From the NCBI RefSeq assembly GCF_019242955.1, contig NZ_CP066129.1:2294001-2358000 (forward strand): a stretch of 64,000 nucleotides of DNA, given 5' to 3'. A program made the translations under genes and the position numbers. The notes under the pieces were generated by a model, which saw nothing but the letters and a program-made list of their open reading frames with translations, had not been told where the DNA came from and ran no database searches. Positions 50,406-58,973 of this stretch are shown in pieces. Numbering within the stretch: the stretch's first letter is position 1; every line of letters starts with the position of its first letter. This stretch comes from Morganella morganii. GTDB taxonomy: Bacteria > Pseudomonadota > Gammaproteobacteria > Enterobacterales > Enterobacteriaceae.

Positions 50406-50747
50406 TTATTCTTCGTTTTCAGTCCGGTATTTTGCTGCGGTTTCTTTAATCAGTGTCTGTAATTCACCGCGCTGGAACATCTCCATAATGATGTCACAAC
50501 CGCCGACCAGCTCACCGTCAACCCACAGTTGCGGGAAGGTCGGCCAGTTAGCGTATTTTGGTAATTCAGCACGGATATCCGGATTCTGCAGAATATCCAC
50601 ATAAGCAAAACGCTCTTCACAGGCAGCCAGCGCCTGTACCGCCTGTGCGGAGAAACCGCAGCTCGGCAGCTTCGGGGAGCCTTTCATATACAGCAGAATC
50701 GGGTTTTCTTTAATCTGGCGTTCGATTTTTTCAATAGTCGTCGTCAT
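50406..50747 (-). CDS. grxD: Monothiol glutaredoxin GrxD
   Basis: A 113-aa CGFS-type glutaredoxin (C30 in KLPSCGFSAQ), with WPTFPQLWVDGELVGGCDI for glutathione and cluster binding. It carries [2Fe-2S] clusters, often with BolA partners. The first residues MTTTIEKIERQIKENPILLYMKG match E. coli. Confidence 0.96.
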   Translation of the reverse strand: MTTTIEKIERQIKENPILLYMKGSPKLPSCGFSAQAVQALAACEERFAYVDILQNPDIRAELPKYANWPTFPQLWVDGELVGGCDIIMEMFQRGELQTLIKETAAKYRTENEE

Positions 50748-50799
50748 GTAAAACGTCCTTCACTTCAGATCGGTTAGACCGGTGTTAACATACGCGCAG

Positions 50800-50828
50800 A
50801 ATACCACTTTGCAGTGAAAAGTGGTATT
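50800..50828. repeat. Strong inverted repeat upstream of grxD
   Basis: AATACCACTTT and its exact complement around a 7-nt loop, 53 nt before the grxD start. Without a T-run it looks like a 5'-UTR structure or operator. Confidence 0.7.
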
Positions 50829-50955
50829 GCTTTTAACATACTGTTAAAATCAGCCGGGCGTATTTTTGTCCTGTATAACTCAGATTAATACAGAACGACA
50901 GTTGCGGTAAAACAGACCTGCGCACCATCAGGGTGCCGCACAAAAGAAAAACAGA

Positions 50956-50993
50956 GAAAATACGGCATTAAACCCATCATCACCCGTATTTTC
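50956..50993. repeat. Second inverted repeat in the grxD-rhtB gap
   Basis: GAAAATACGG / CCGTATTTTC, 10 bp perfect, 18-nt loop. The whole 50748-51086 gap (339 nt) has no protein gene; together the two stems could frame a small RNA. Confidence 0.6.
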
Positions 50994-51086
50994 CTCCTGA
51001 AAACAAGACGTTCATCATTTTTTACCTCACCTGACAATGCCATAATCCGGATATTCTTTTTCTGTTAATAATCTGATGAGCCCGAA

Positions 51087-51707
51087 ATGACCTTTGAGTG
51101 GTGGTTTGCCTATCTGATGACGTCCGTTATTGTCAGTCTGTCCCCCGGTTCAGGTGCGATTAACAGCATGACAACGTCTGTCAATCACGGTTACCGGGGA
51201 GCCGTCGCGGCCATTGCCGGATTACAGACAGGGTTATTGCTGCTGATTATTCTGGTCGGTGTCGGGCTCGGCACATTATTGTCACAGTCAGTTCTTGCAT
51301 TTGAAATACTGAAATGGGCCGGGGCGGCCTATCTTATCTGGCTGGGAGTCTGCCAGTGGCGGGCGGCAGGCACTATTGCGCTCAGCACACTGACAGCAAC
51401 ACAGTCACGCAAAAAGCTGTATCAGAATAGCGTGCTGGTGAATATTTCGAATCCCAAAAGCATTGTCTTTCTCGCAGCGCTGTTTCCGCAGTTTATTATT
51501 CCCCATCAGCCGCAGCTGATACAGTATCTGATATTAGGAATAACCTCTGTTATTGCTGATACTATTGTTATGACCGGCTATGCCGTGCTGGCACGGAAAA
51601 TTGCTGTATTTATCAAAAGCCCGGAACAGAACCGTGCAATGAATAAAGTGTTCGGATCATTATTTATGCTGGTCGGTGCTCTGCTCGCCTTTACCCGTCC
51701 TGCCTGA
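51087..51707 (+). CDS. rhtB: Homoserine/threonine exporter RhtB (LysE family)
   Basis: A 206-aa inner-membrane exporter, same length as E. coli Rht[42 protein letters not shown] is nearly identical, and [19 protein letters not shown] is the LysE-family core. It exports homoserine and homoserine lactone. In E. coli rhtB is beside rhtC/pldB, so its place here is new. Confidence 0.94.
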   Translation: MTFEWWFAYLMTSVIVSLSPGSGAINSMTTSVNHGYRGAVAAIAGLQTGLLLLIILVGVGLGTLLSQSVLAFEILKWAGAAYLIWLGVCQWRAAGTIALSTLTATQSRKKLYQNSVLVNISNPKSIVFLAALFPQFIIPHQPQLIQYLILGITSVIADTIVMTGYAVLARKIAVFIKSPEQNRAMNKVFGSLFMLVGALLAFTRPA

Positions 51708-51715
51708 GCAGAAAT

Positions 51716-51739
51716 ACGTCCCGCCGGTTTGCGGGACGT
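51716..51739. terminator. Possible terminator between rhtB and the RcnB-like gene
   Basis: ACGTCCCGC / GCGGGACGT, 9 bp perfect, 6-nt loop, but followed by TTATAG rather than a T-run. Confidence 0.5.
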
Positions 51740-51743
51740 TATA

Positions 51744-51785
51744 GTACTACTCAAAAAATACTAATCAAAAACGACTACTCAAAAA
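51744..51785 (-). repeat. 14-nt tandem repeat, three units, over the RcnB-like stop
   Basis: GTACTACTCAAAAA, ATACTAATCAAAAA and CGACTACTCAAAAA. The last unit holds the final codons and stop TAG (51775-51777) of the leftward gene; the other two repeat that stretch downstream of it. Confidence 0.85.
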
Positions 51786-52209
51786 CATCATTAATAATGT
51801 AGGTCACCACCGCGGTGCTCAGTGCAATAAGCACTAAATCGTCACCGGCTATTTTCCACTCATAACCCGGGTAATGCGGCAGCCGGTCACGCATGTGCGC
51901 AGGTACCGCGCGTTTTGCAATACCCGGAGGGAGCGGTTTTCCTCTGGCGAGGTTTTTCGCAATTCCCGGCGGTAATGAATGATATCCGACCAATCCGTTT
52001 TTTGACGCCAGCCAGCGTGCCTGTGCGTAAGTCAGATCGTTTTTGTACTTACGGTAATGATTATCTCTGTGCTTATAATGACCATGATTATGCTCATACC
52101 GGTGACCGTGTCTTTTATCATGATCCCGGTCCGCATAAGACGATACCGGCACCGCTAAAAGTCCGGTCATTAACAGTACTGCATGGCATACCTGTGTGAA
52201 TCTGCGCAT
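51775..52209 (-). CDS. RcnB/CigR-like periplasmic protein
   Basis: A 144-aa secreted protein (signal ends in SSYA). After a His-rich, positively charged stretch (DRDHDKRHGHRYEHNHGHYKHRDNH), a likely metal-binding zone, come the duplicated LPPGIAKNLARGKPLPPGIAKRAVP motifs of the RcnB/CigR group, and a C-terminal hydrophobic helix (LVLIALSTAVVTYIIND). Relatives act in Ni/Co tolerance or as virulence modulators; I would not choose between them. Confidence 0.75.
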   Translation of the reverse strand: MRRFTQVCHAVLLMTGLLAVPVSSYADRDHDKRHGHRYEHNHGHYKHRDNHYRKYKNDLTYAQARWLASKNGLVGYHSLPPGIAKNLARGKPLPPGIAKRAVPAHMRDRLPHYPGYEWKIAGDDLVLIALSTAVVTYIINDVFE

Positions 52210-52350
52210 AGCACAACCTCTGCGTATTTATACTGGTAATAAGCGTGGATCATTCCGCAAAATTACGCAATAGGATATCCGGACAACATGATTCGCCACC
52301 GCACTGAAAATTCGTTATCATCCCTTTCCGCTTTTTACCCGGATAGCCCG

Positions 52351-53049
52351 ATGTCTGACATTACCGATACCTTTATTGCCCCGCCATGCCCGGAACAGAT
52401 TGATATTCTGTATCAGGATGAACACCTGCTGCTGATTAACAAACCCGCAGGGCTGCTCAGTCTTTCGGGAAAAAATCCGCAAAATCTGGATTCCGTGCAT
52501 TACCGGCTGGTACAGCTGTTTCCCGGCTGTGCCCTGGTGCACCGGCTGGATTTCGGTACGTCCGGGCTGCTGGTGGTTGCCCGCAATAAAGAAATTAATG
52601 CCGCACTTTGCCGTCAGTTCAGTCAGCGTGCAGTACAGAAAGGCTACAGCGCCCTGCTGTGCGGGCATCTGAGTAACAATGAGGGAATGATTGATGCGGC
52701 GATTGCCAAAGATCCGGCGCTGTTTCCGCGCATGACAATATGTGCTGTCCGGGGAAAACCGGCCCGCTCACGTTATCAGGTGACTGACCGTTTTTATTAT
52801 AAAACAGAAAACGGGGTGTCTCTGCCGGTCACCCGGGTGAAACTGACACCTGAAACCGGCCGCACGCATCAGCTCCGTATCCATTGTCAGTATCTGGGCC
52901 ATCCGATTTTAGGATGCGATCTCTACGGCGGAAAAGAGTTACCGGGCACCGGAAATATTCCGCGGCTGATGCTGCATGCCGGTGAACTGGATTTTGTTCA
53001 TCCGGTCAGCGGCGAACCGGTAAATGCCCGCAGTCCCTGCCCGTTCTGA
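52351..53049 (+). CDS. RluA-family pseudouridine synthase
   Basis: About 232 aa from MSDITDTFIAPP (52351); an in-frame ATG at 52288 would add 21 residues that look unlike the family. The catalytic Asp is in ALVHRLDFGTSGLLVVARN; TGRTHQLRIHCQYLGHPILGC and MLHAGELDFVHPVSGE close the fold. It isomerises uridine in rRNA or tRNA. It lies near RluA but is divergent enough that RluA identity is not certain. Confidence 0.85.
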   Translation: MSDITDTFIAPPCPEQIDILYQDEHLLLINKPAGLLSLSGKNPQNLDSVHYRLVQLFPGCALVHRLDFGTSGLLVVARNKEINAALCRQFSQRAVQKGYSALLCGHLSNNEGMIDAAIAKDPALFPRMTICAVRGKPARSRYQVTDRFYYKTENGVSLPVTRVKLTPETGRTHQLRIHCQYLGHPILGCDLYGGKELPGTGNIPRLMLHAGELDFVHPVSGEPVNARSPCPF

Positions 53050-53073
53050 ACAGGAAAAGCAGGCAAATGCGGA

Positions 53074-53613
53074 TCACCACATCAAATCATCCGGGATTTT
53101 AAAATCAGCATACGGATCGTCTTCATCCGCTTCATCCTGTGCCAGCGCATTATTCAGGACAATGCTTTCCGTATCACGTTGTGTGATTTTATCCGCAACA
53201 ACCGCCGGAATAATGGCATATTCACTGACGCCGCTGTTTTCTGTGCTTAACCGGGCAATGGCCAGACGACCGCTGATCAGCTGAGACTGGGTGGTTTTAT
53301 CTACGGTGATACTTTTGATCACATTGCTGTCGGTGAAATTAAAATCAATATTGCCTTTTGAAATAATGATCCGGTTCATTTCAATCAGCTGTTTCACCTG
53401 TGCTTTATATTCTCGGGATAAGACAGCCTGTTTTTGCTGCTCACTCAGCTGTTTATCGCGCTCAAGCTGCGCTTTTTTATTTTCTTCCACCGCTTCTCTG
53501 GCTTCGCGGGCCTGAACACGGGATTTTTTTGCCGTTCTGCGGACTTTGTCCATTTTTTTGCTGGTCACCAATCCGGCTTTCAGCATTTGTTCCTGCAACG
53601 TGAGTTTTGTCAT
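53074..53613 (-). CDS. yaiL: YaiL family protein (DUF2058)
   Basis: A 179-aa basic protein, same length as E. coli YaiL: LTLQEQMLKAGLVTSKKMDKVRRTAKKSRVQAREAREAVEENKKAQLERDKQLSEQQKQ then YAIIPAVVADKITQRD and DDPYADFKIPDDLMW. A nucleoprotein/polynucleotide-binding annotation exists for the family, without a clear function. Convergent with the RluA-type gene, with a gap of about 24 nt. Confidence 0.93.
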   Translation of the reverse strand: MTKLTLQEQMLKAGLVTSKKMDKVRRTAKKSRVQAREAREAVEENKKAQLERDKQLSEQQKQAVLSREYKAQVKQLIEMNRIIISKGNIDFNFTDSNVIKSITVDKTTQSQLISGRLAIARLSTENSGVSEYAIIPAVVADKITQRDTESIVLNNALAQDEADEDDPYADFKIPDDLMW

Positions 53614-53739
53614 ATTCTTTTTCTGAATCAGTTTAATAATTACGGGTAATTATACCGGTAATTTTCAGGATTGTATCCGGCACATCAGGCCATCTGTATT
53701 TTCAGCCAATAGCGCTGCCGGCACAGACTGAAAAATTCT

Positions 53740-54003
53740 TTATGCTGCGGTGATACTTTTTTTTTCTGTATCCCGGGTGACAGACCAGACTATCCACTGC
53801 TCCGGGCACTGTTCATCCCCTGTCTGTACCGCAGTTTCTGTCTCTTCACTGCACATCAGCTCAATACCGTCCCGGAACTGCCACCGGCGGACACGCCTGA
53901 TCACTTCAGCCGGTTCATCTTTCTGAGAATGATCACAAATAACGTCACAATCAGTATCGTTTTGTATTGCACGAAAAATATAATCTGCCAGCATAATGAT
54001 CAT
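53740..54003 (-). CDS. Hypothetical 87-aa protein
   Basis: Start at 54003 (MIIMLADYIFRAIQNDTDCDVI), with AAGGA five nt upstream; the frame opens earlier without support. No signal or membrane helix; acidic, with four cysteines. No family recognised. Confidence 0.6.
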   Translation of the reverse strand: MIIMLADYIFRAIQNDTDCDVICDHSQKDEPAEVIRRVRRWQFRDGIELMCSEETETAVQTGDEQCPEQWIVWSVTRDTEKKSITAA

Positions 54004-54161
54004 TATTGTCCTTTCGTCATAGCGGGAATTGTAAAGGGTCTTCCGGCGATTGACAAACAACTGCTGTAGTCACGTTTCCGGTATAAATTACTCAGTTTGC
54101 CCGGATTTCAGCCCGTAAATCCGTTATATTTATATTTCCGCAGTTATACGGAGAAAACAGA

Positions 54162-54269
54162 ATGAAACGACTCTATAACTGGATCTGCTGCCATAAGCTG
54201 TACACCCTGCTAATCGCTTTTATCGTGACAGATATCATCCTGTGGGCAATTTTATCTTTCACCATGTGA
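54162..54269 (+). CDS. Small membrane protein, 35 aa
   Basis: MKRLYNWICCHKLYTLLIAF and on to VTDIILWAILSFTM. A basic, cysteine-bearing N-terminus is followed by one 22-residue membrane helix, the usual form of short enteric membrane proteins. CGGAG lies 8 nt before the ATG. Not recognised as a known small protein. It lies 124 nt upstream of sodB in the same direction. Confidence 0.6.
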   Translation: MKRLYNWICCHKLYTLLIAFIVTDIILWAILSFTM

Positions 54270-54393
54270 ATAATATCATCCATGGTATTTCACGCTGTTT
54301 TTTATGACAAAACTTGTTAAGATAATTCGCAGAATAATAACAGTAATCCATCTGTGATGAGGTTACTGACTCAACCTTAACAAGGAGAATGCA

Positions 54394-54972
54394 ATGTCGT
54401 TTGAATTACCTGCACTGCCTTATGCAAAAAATGCATTAGAGCCACATATTTCTGAAGAAACACTGGAATACCACTACGGCAAACACCACAACACTTATGT
54501 GGTTAATCTGAATAACCTGATCAAAGGCACCGCATTTGAAGGTAAGTCACTGGAAGAGATTATCAAAACCTCTGATGCCGGTATCTTCAATAACGCCGCC
54601 CAGGTCTGGAACCACACGTTCTACTGGCACTGCCTGGCACCAAACGCCGGTGGCGAGCCGACCGGTAAAATCGCTGACGCCATTAACAGCACATTCGGTT
54701 CATTTGCTGAATTTAAACAGCAGTTTACCGATGCCGCAGTGAAAAACTTCGGTGCCGGCTGGACATGGCTGGTGAAAAAAGCAGACGGCAGCCTGGCTAT
54801 CGTGAATACCTCTAACGCGGCAACCCCGGTCAGCGGTAACGATAAACCAATCTTAACCGTCGATGTCTGGGAACATGCTTATTATATCGACTACCGTAAT
54901 GCCCGTCCTAAATACCTGGAAAACTTCTGGGCATTAGTGAACTGGAAATTTGCGGAAGAAAACCTGGCGTAA
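54394..54972 (+). CDS. sodB: Iron superoxide dismutase SodB
   Basis: A 192-aa Fe-SOD: metal ligands H27 (EYHYGKHH), H74 (WNHTFYW), and the D and H of DVWEHAYYIDYRN. AAGGAG precedes the ATG. In E. coli it is controlled by Fur through RyhB; a RyhB-pairing site cannot be confirmed by eye. E. coli's ydhP that follows sodB is missing here. Confidence 0.97.
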   Translation: MSFELPALPYAKNALEPHISEETLEYHYGKHHNTYVVNLNNLIKGTAFEGKSLEEIIKTSDAGIFNNAAQVWNHTFYWHCLAPNAGGEPTGKIADAINSTFGSFAEFKQQFTDAAVKNFGAGWTWLVKKADGSLAIVNTSNAATPVSGNDKPILTVDVWEHAYYIDYRNARPKYLENFWALVNWKFAEENLA

Positions 54973-54987
54973 TCCGGGAACAAAAGA

Positions 54988-55043
54988 CTGTTGTTCAAAA
55001 ACAGTTATTCAAAAACTGTTGATTAAAAACAGTTGATCAAAAA
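54988..55043 (+). repeat. 14-nt tandem repeat, four units, after sodB
   Basis: Four contiguous units: CTGTTGTTCAAAAA, CAGTTATTCAAAAA, CTGTTGATTAAAAA, CAGTTGATCAAAAA. They fill the gap between the stop codon and the terminator. Alternation of CTGTT and CAGTT gives adjacent units weak self-complementarity. Confidence 0.9.
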
Positions 55044-55067
55044 AGGGCGGAATTTTCCGCCCTTTTG
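55041..55067 (+). terminator. sodB terminator
   Basis: AAAAGGGCGG / CCGCCCTTTT with a 6-nt AATTTT loop. Confidence 0.9.
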
Positions 55068-55083
55068 TACTGTATGGGGTATA

Positions 55084-55167
55084 TCAGAAAAGCATTATTG
55101 AAAACAGTACGATCATAACCAGTGCTGCAACCGCTGTTGACAAACCATATTTCAGATCTGTATCCAT
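55084..55167 (-). CDS. ynhF: Small membrane protein YnhF
   Basis: A 27-aa protein, MDTDLKYGLSTAVAALVMIV then LFSIMLF, matching E. coli YnhF (MSTDLKFSLVTTIIVLGL...) in start, length and single membrane helix. GGAG lies 7 nt before the ATG. Between sodB and purR, its E. coli position. Too short for ordinary gene calling. Confidence 0.82.
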   Translation of the reverse strand: MDTDLKYGLSTAVAALVMIVLFSIMLF

Positions 55168-55443
55168 TCTTATCTCCAAAATAGCTGCTTAGTGACCAAT
55201 GATGACTACCTGACATCCTGAATCATCAAAATAATTAAAACGGATGGTCTGACCGGAAAACCCGAATAGCTGACCATATCAATAACCATAGCACAGGTAA
55301 TATTTTTTACTTTTGACCCGGATCAGACAACAATGCCTGTTTTTACAGAAATTTTTCTATTGTTACTGCATAATGGCACTATAATAGCAATCGATTAACC
55401 GAATAATAAAATACAGACCGGCAGGTCAGGAGTTGTTTTCATC

Positions 55444-56469
55444 ATGGCAACGATTAAAGATGTGGCTAAGCGCTCGGGCGTCTCCACCACAACCGTCTCC
55501 CATGTCATTAATAATACCCGTTTCGTTGCGGAAGAAACGAAGGCGGCTGTCTGGGCTGCAATCAAAGAACTGCACTATTCACCGAGCGCCGTGGCGCGCA
55601 GTCTGAAAGTCAATAACACCAAATCGATTGGTCTGCTGGCCACCTCCAGTGAAGCCCCGTATTTCGCGGAAGTGATTGAGGCGGTGGAAAACAGCTGCTA
55701 CAGCAAAGGCTATACCCTGGTGCTGTGCAACTCACATAATAATCCTGACAAGCAGAAAGCCTATCTGGCGATGCTGGCACAAAAGCGCGTCGATGGTCTG
55801 CTGGTCATGTGTTCAGAGTATCCGGATAAGCTTATTACCATGCTGGAAGGCTACCGCAATATTCCGATGGTGGTGATGGACTGGGGCAAAGCGCGCGGGG
55901 ATTTCACCGATGCGATTATCGATAACGCCCTGCACGGCGGTTATCTTGCCGGACGTTACCTGATTGAACGCGGTCACCGCGATATCGCGGTCATTCCGGG
56001 GCCGCTTGAACGTAATACCGGCGGCAACCGTCTGGAAGGATTCAGTAAGGCAATGAAAGAAGCCGGAATTACTGTGCGTGATGAATGGGTCGTCCAGGGT
56101 GATTTTGAACCGGATTCCGGCTACCGGGCGATGACACAGATTTTGTCCGGTAAACAGCGGCCGACCGCGGTATTCTGCGGTGGTGATGCCATGGCCATGG
56201 GCGCAATTTGTGCCGCCGATGAACTGGGACTGCGTGTACCGCAGGATATTTCTGTGATCGGGTATGACAATATCCGCAACGCCCGCTACTTCACGCCTGC
56301 CCTGACGACCATCCACCAGCCGAAAGAGCGTCTGGGACAGATGGCGCTGACCATGCTGCTCGACCGTATCGTCAACAAACGCGAAGACGCGCAGACCATT
56401 GAGGTGCATCCGCGTCTGGTCGAACGCCGCTCCGTGGCGGATGGTCCGTTTATCGACTACCGCCGCTGA
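55444..56469 (+). CDS. purR: Purine repressor PurR
   Basis: A 341-aa LacI-family repressor with hypoxanthine or guanine as corepressor. [39 protein letters not shown] is nearly identical to E. coli, with hinge helix [11 protein letters not shown]. The upstream GCAATCGATTAA (about 55388) is only a partial PurR-box match. Confidence 0.97.
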   Translation: MATIKDVAKRSGVSTTTVSHVINNTRFVAEETKAAVWAAIKELHYSPSAVARSLKVNNTKSIGLLATSSEAPYFAEVIEAVENSCYSKGYTLVLCNSHNNPDKQKAYLAMLAQKRVDGLLVMCSEYPDKLITMLEGYRNIPMVVMDWGKARGDFTDAIIDNALHGGYLAGRYLIERGHRDIAVIPGPLERNTGGNRLEGFSKAMKEAGITVRDEWVVQGDFEPDSGYRAMTQILSGKQRPTAVFCGGDAMAMGAICAADELGLRVPQDISVIGYDNIRNARYFTPALTTIHQPKERLGQMALTMLLDRIVNKREDAQTIEVHPRLVERRSVADGPFIDYRR

Positions 56470-56472
56470 CGA

Positions 56473-57375
56473 TCATCTCAGCCATTCGGCATTGAGTGTT
56501 TCGCTGTCTCCGAGATAATCAAGCAGCCAGCTCAGTGCCGGTGAAGTATCCTTATCCACCCAGGTGATGCAGCACGGGCTGTCCGGCAGCGGCTGTTCAA
56601 TCTTCAGCGCTGTCAGCCGGCCTTGCGCAATCAGCGGGTCGGCACGGTGTGCGGGCATCATCGCCGCACACAGACCGGCTTCCACACAGGCAATCCCGCG
56701 ATCCCAGTCCGGTACCACCAGACGGCGCTGATTATCCAGTGCCCAGGTATCGCGTTTCGGCAGGGAACGTGAGGTATCTTCCAGACATAAGCTCGGGTAC
56801 GGCACCATCTCCTCATTGGTCAGAACATGACCGGCAGATGCCAGCGGATGTGCCGGACTGACCACCGCACGCCACGGCAAAAATCCCATATCACGGAAGT
56901 TGTAACGCTCACCGATAGGGGATGCGCGTGTCGCACCGATAGCCACATCCACCCGTCTGTCCACCAGCGCATCCCACACACCGTTAAACACCTCCGGATA
57001 AATATACAATTCGATATCCGGAAAATGATGATAAAAATCCAGCAGAAGTCGCGTTATTCGTTCCGGTTTTACGATACAGTCAACAGCGATACTGAACTGT
57101 CCGCGCCAGCCGTTGGCAATCATCTGGCACTGGTGACGTGTGGATTTCATTTTTTTGATGACATCACGCGCTTCTTTGACAAACAGCACACCGGCAGGTG
57201 TCAGTTCAACATCCCGGTGACGCCGTTCAAACAGCGGAACCGCCAGCCACTCTTCCAGCTGGCGCACGCTGTAGCTGATAGCGGAAGGTACCCGGTGCAG
57301 TTCCTCTGCCGCCGCACTGAAACTGCCTGTCCGTGCCACCGCATCCACCACATCCAGTGTATATTCTGACCACAT
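56473..57375 (-). CDS. punR: LysR regulator PunR (YdhB)
   Basis: A 300-aa LysR regulator starting MWSEYTLDVVDAVARTGSFSAAAEELHRVPSAISYSVRQLEEWL, near-identical to E. coli PunR, which activates punC in response to adenosine. AAGGAAGG precedes the ATG at 57375. It ends 3 nt from purR's stop (convergent), and diverges from punC. Confidence 0.95.
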   Translation of the reverse strand: MWSEYTLDVVDAVARTGSFSAAAEELHRVPSAISYSVRQLEEWLAVPLFERRHRDVELTPAGVLFVKEARDVIKKMKSTRHQCQMIANGWRGQFSIAVDCIVKPERITRLLLDFYHHFPDIELYIYPEVFNGVWDALVDRRVDVAIGATRASPIGERYNFRDMGFLPWRAVVSPAHPLASAGHVLTNEEMVPYPSLCLEDTSRSLPKRDTWALDNQRRLVVPDWDRGIACVEAGLCAAMMPAHRADPLIAQGRLTALKIEQPLPDSPCCITWVDKDTSPALSWLLDYLGDSETLNAEWLR

Positions 57376-57496
57376 AATCCTTCCTTTCAAAAAATTTCAC
57401 AGCAATGTGCAAATAATAACGTTTTACAAAGAAAAACTCGAATAGTTAAAATAACAACTCACGCATTACACTTATTTAACATTCAGGTATTTTTCT

Positions 57497-58708
57497 GTGA
57501 CAGTCAACACATCGCCTTCCCGCGGCTTTCTCTTTTATCTCGCCGGGCTCAGCATGCTGGGTTACCTCGCGATTGATATGTATCTGCCTGCATTCGGTAT
57601 GATGCAGGAATCTCTGAACTCCACTGCCAGCGCTATCAGCGCCAGTCTGAGTATTTTCCTGGTCGGCTTTGCCATCGGCCAGCTGTTATGGGGACCGCTC
57701 TCCGATAAAATCGGCCGTAAACCGGTTCTGCTGATGGGCCTCGGGCTGTTTGCCCTGAGCTGTCTGGCAATGATCTGGGTAACCACCCCGGCGCAATTAT
57801 TATTACTTCGTTTTGTGCAGGCCGTAAGTGTCTGCTCTGCGGCGGTCACCTGGCAGGCGCTGGTTATCGATCGTTATGATGATCACCGCGCACAGCGTGT
57901 TTTTGCCGCTATTATGCCGCTGGTGGCACTCTCTCCGGCGCTGGCACCGTTACTCGGCGCATGGCTGCTCAATCACGGCGGCTGGCACGAAATTTTCCTC
58001 GTGCTCGGCGGCATCACGCTGCTGGTGCTGATCCCGACTCTGATGCTGAAAGAAAAACATCACATCACACCGGATACCGCCAAAACAGAAAAACAGAAAA
58101 TCTCATTTTTCCGTCTGCTGAAATCGCCGGTATACAGCGGTAACGTACTGATTTATGCCGCATGCAGCGCCGGTTTCTTTGCCTGGCTGACCGGCTCACC
58201 GTTTATCCTGCGTGATATGGGTTATAACCCGAATGATATCGGCCTGAGCTATATCCCGCAGACTATCGCCTTTATGGTCGGCGGCTACGGTTGCCGTGCC
58301 CTGCTGTCACGGATTAACGGCAAAACACTGCTGCCGTTCCTGCTGGCCGGTTATGCCGTCAGCATGGTGGGTCTGTATGCTATGGCAAAATTCAGTAACC
58401 CGTCACTGGTGGCGATTCTGATCCCGTTCTGCTTTATGGCGGCAATGAACGGTGCGTCTTACCCGATTGCGGTATCAAACGCCCTGGCGGTTTACCCGGA
58501 ACACAGCGGTAAAGCGGCGGCATTACAGAATGCGATTCAGCTTGGTTTATGCTCCGCGATCAGTTTCCTGGTCTCTGCGCTGATGCACGAACCCCTGCTC
58601 TCCACCACCGCCGTGATGGCTGCAACCGTGGTGCTGACTATCGGCGGTTATATTATCCAGCGCCGCTCTTCACGTACCTCCGTGACTATTGCGGAACAAA
58701 ATCAATAG
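57497..58708 (+). CDS. punC: Purine nucleoside importer PunC (YdhC, MFS)
   Basis: A 403-aa major facilitator starting with [36 protein letters not shown] (motif A), [19 protein letters not shown] and [14 protein letters not shown] match E. coli PunC, which imports purine nucleosides. The 121-nt gap to punR must hold the activator site. Confidence 0.94.
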   Translation: MTVNTSPSRGFLFYLAGLSMLGYLAIDMYLPAFGMMQESLNSTASAISASLSIFLVGFAIGQLLWGPLSDKIGRKPVLLMGLGLFALSCLAMIWVTTPAQLLLLRFVQAVSVCSAAVTWQALVIDRYDDHRAQRVFAAIMPLVALSPALAPLLGAWLLNHGGWHEIFLVLGGITLLVLIPTLMLKEKHHITPDTAKTEKQKISFFRLLKSPVYSGNVLIYAACSAGFFAWLTGSPFILRDMGYNPNDIGLSYIPQTIAFMVGGYGCRALLSRINGKTLLPFLLAGYAVSMVGLYAMAKFSNPSLVAILIPFCFMAAMNGASYPIAVSNALAVYPEHSGKAAALQNAIQLGLCSAISFLVSALMHEPLLSTTAVMAATVVLTIGGYIIQRRSSRTSVTIAEQNQ

Positions 58709-58739
58709 ATTGAAGCAGCAATTAAGAATATTCCTAATT

Positions 58740-58768
58740 AAAGGCCGTACTCATGTACGGCCTTTTTT
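58740..58768 (+). terminator. punC terminator
   Basis: AAGGCCGTAC / GTACGGCCTT, 4-nt loop, T6. Confidence 0.9.
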
Positions 58769-58973
58769 GCCATTGAATTTTAATCTCAGGCTCCTATACT
58801 TTTCAGACAATTCGTTCTGAATCCGGATTTTGAGCTTTGTTTTTGTCTTAACGATTACGTTAATACGCAGACTGTCACCCGATGACGGCCAATCACACCG
58901 GTTCTGTTGTTCCCGCGCAAAACGTCATAAATAAAGCACTCAGAATCCCGCTTTGATAAAAATTGGAGATAAT

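Noticed and set aside
55380..55400. PurR box before purR
   Set aside because: GCAATCGATTAA matches only the centre of the ACGCAAACGTTTGCGT consensus; too weak to list as a feature.
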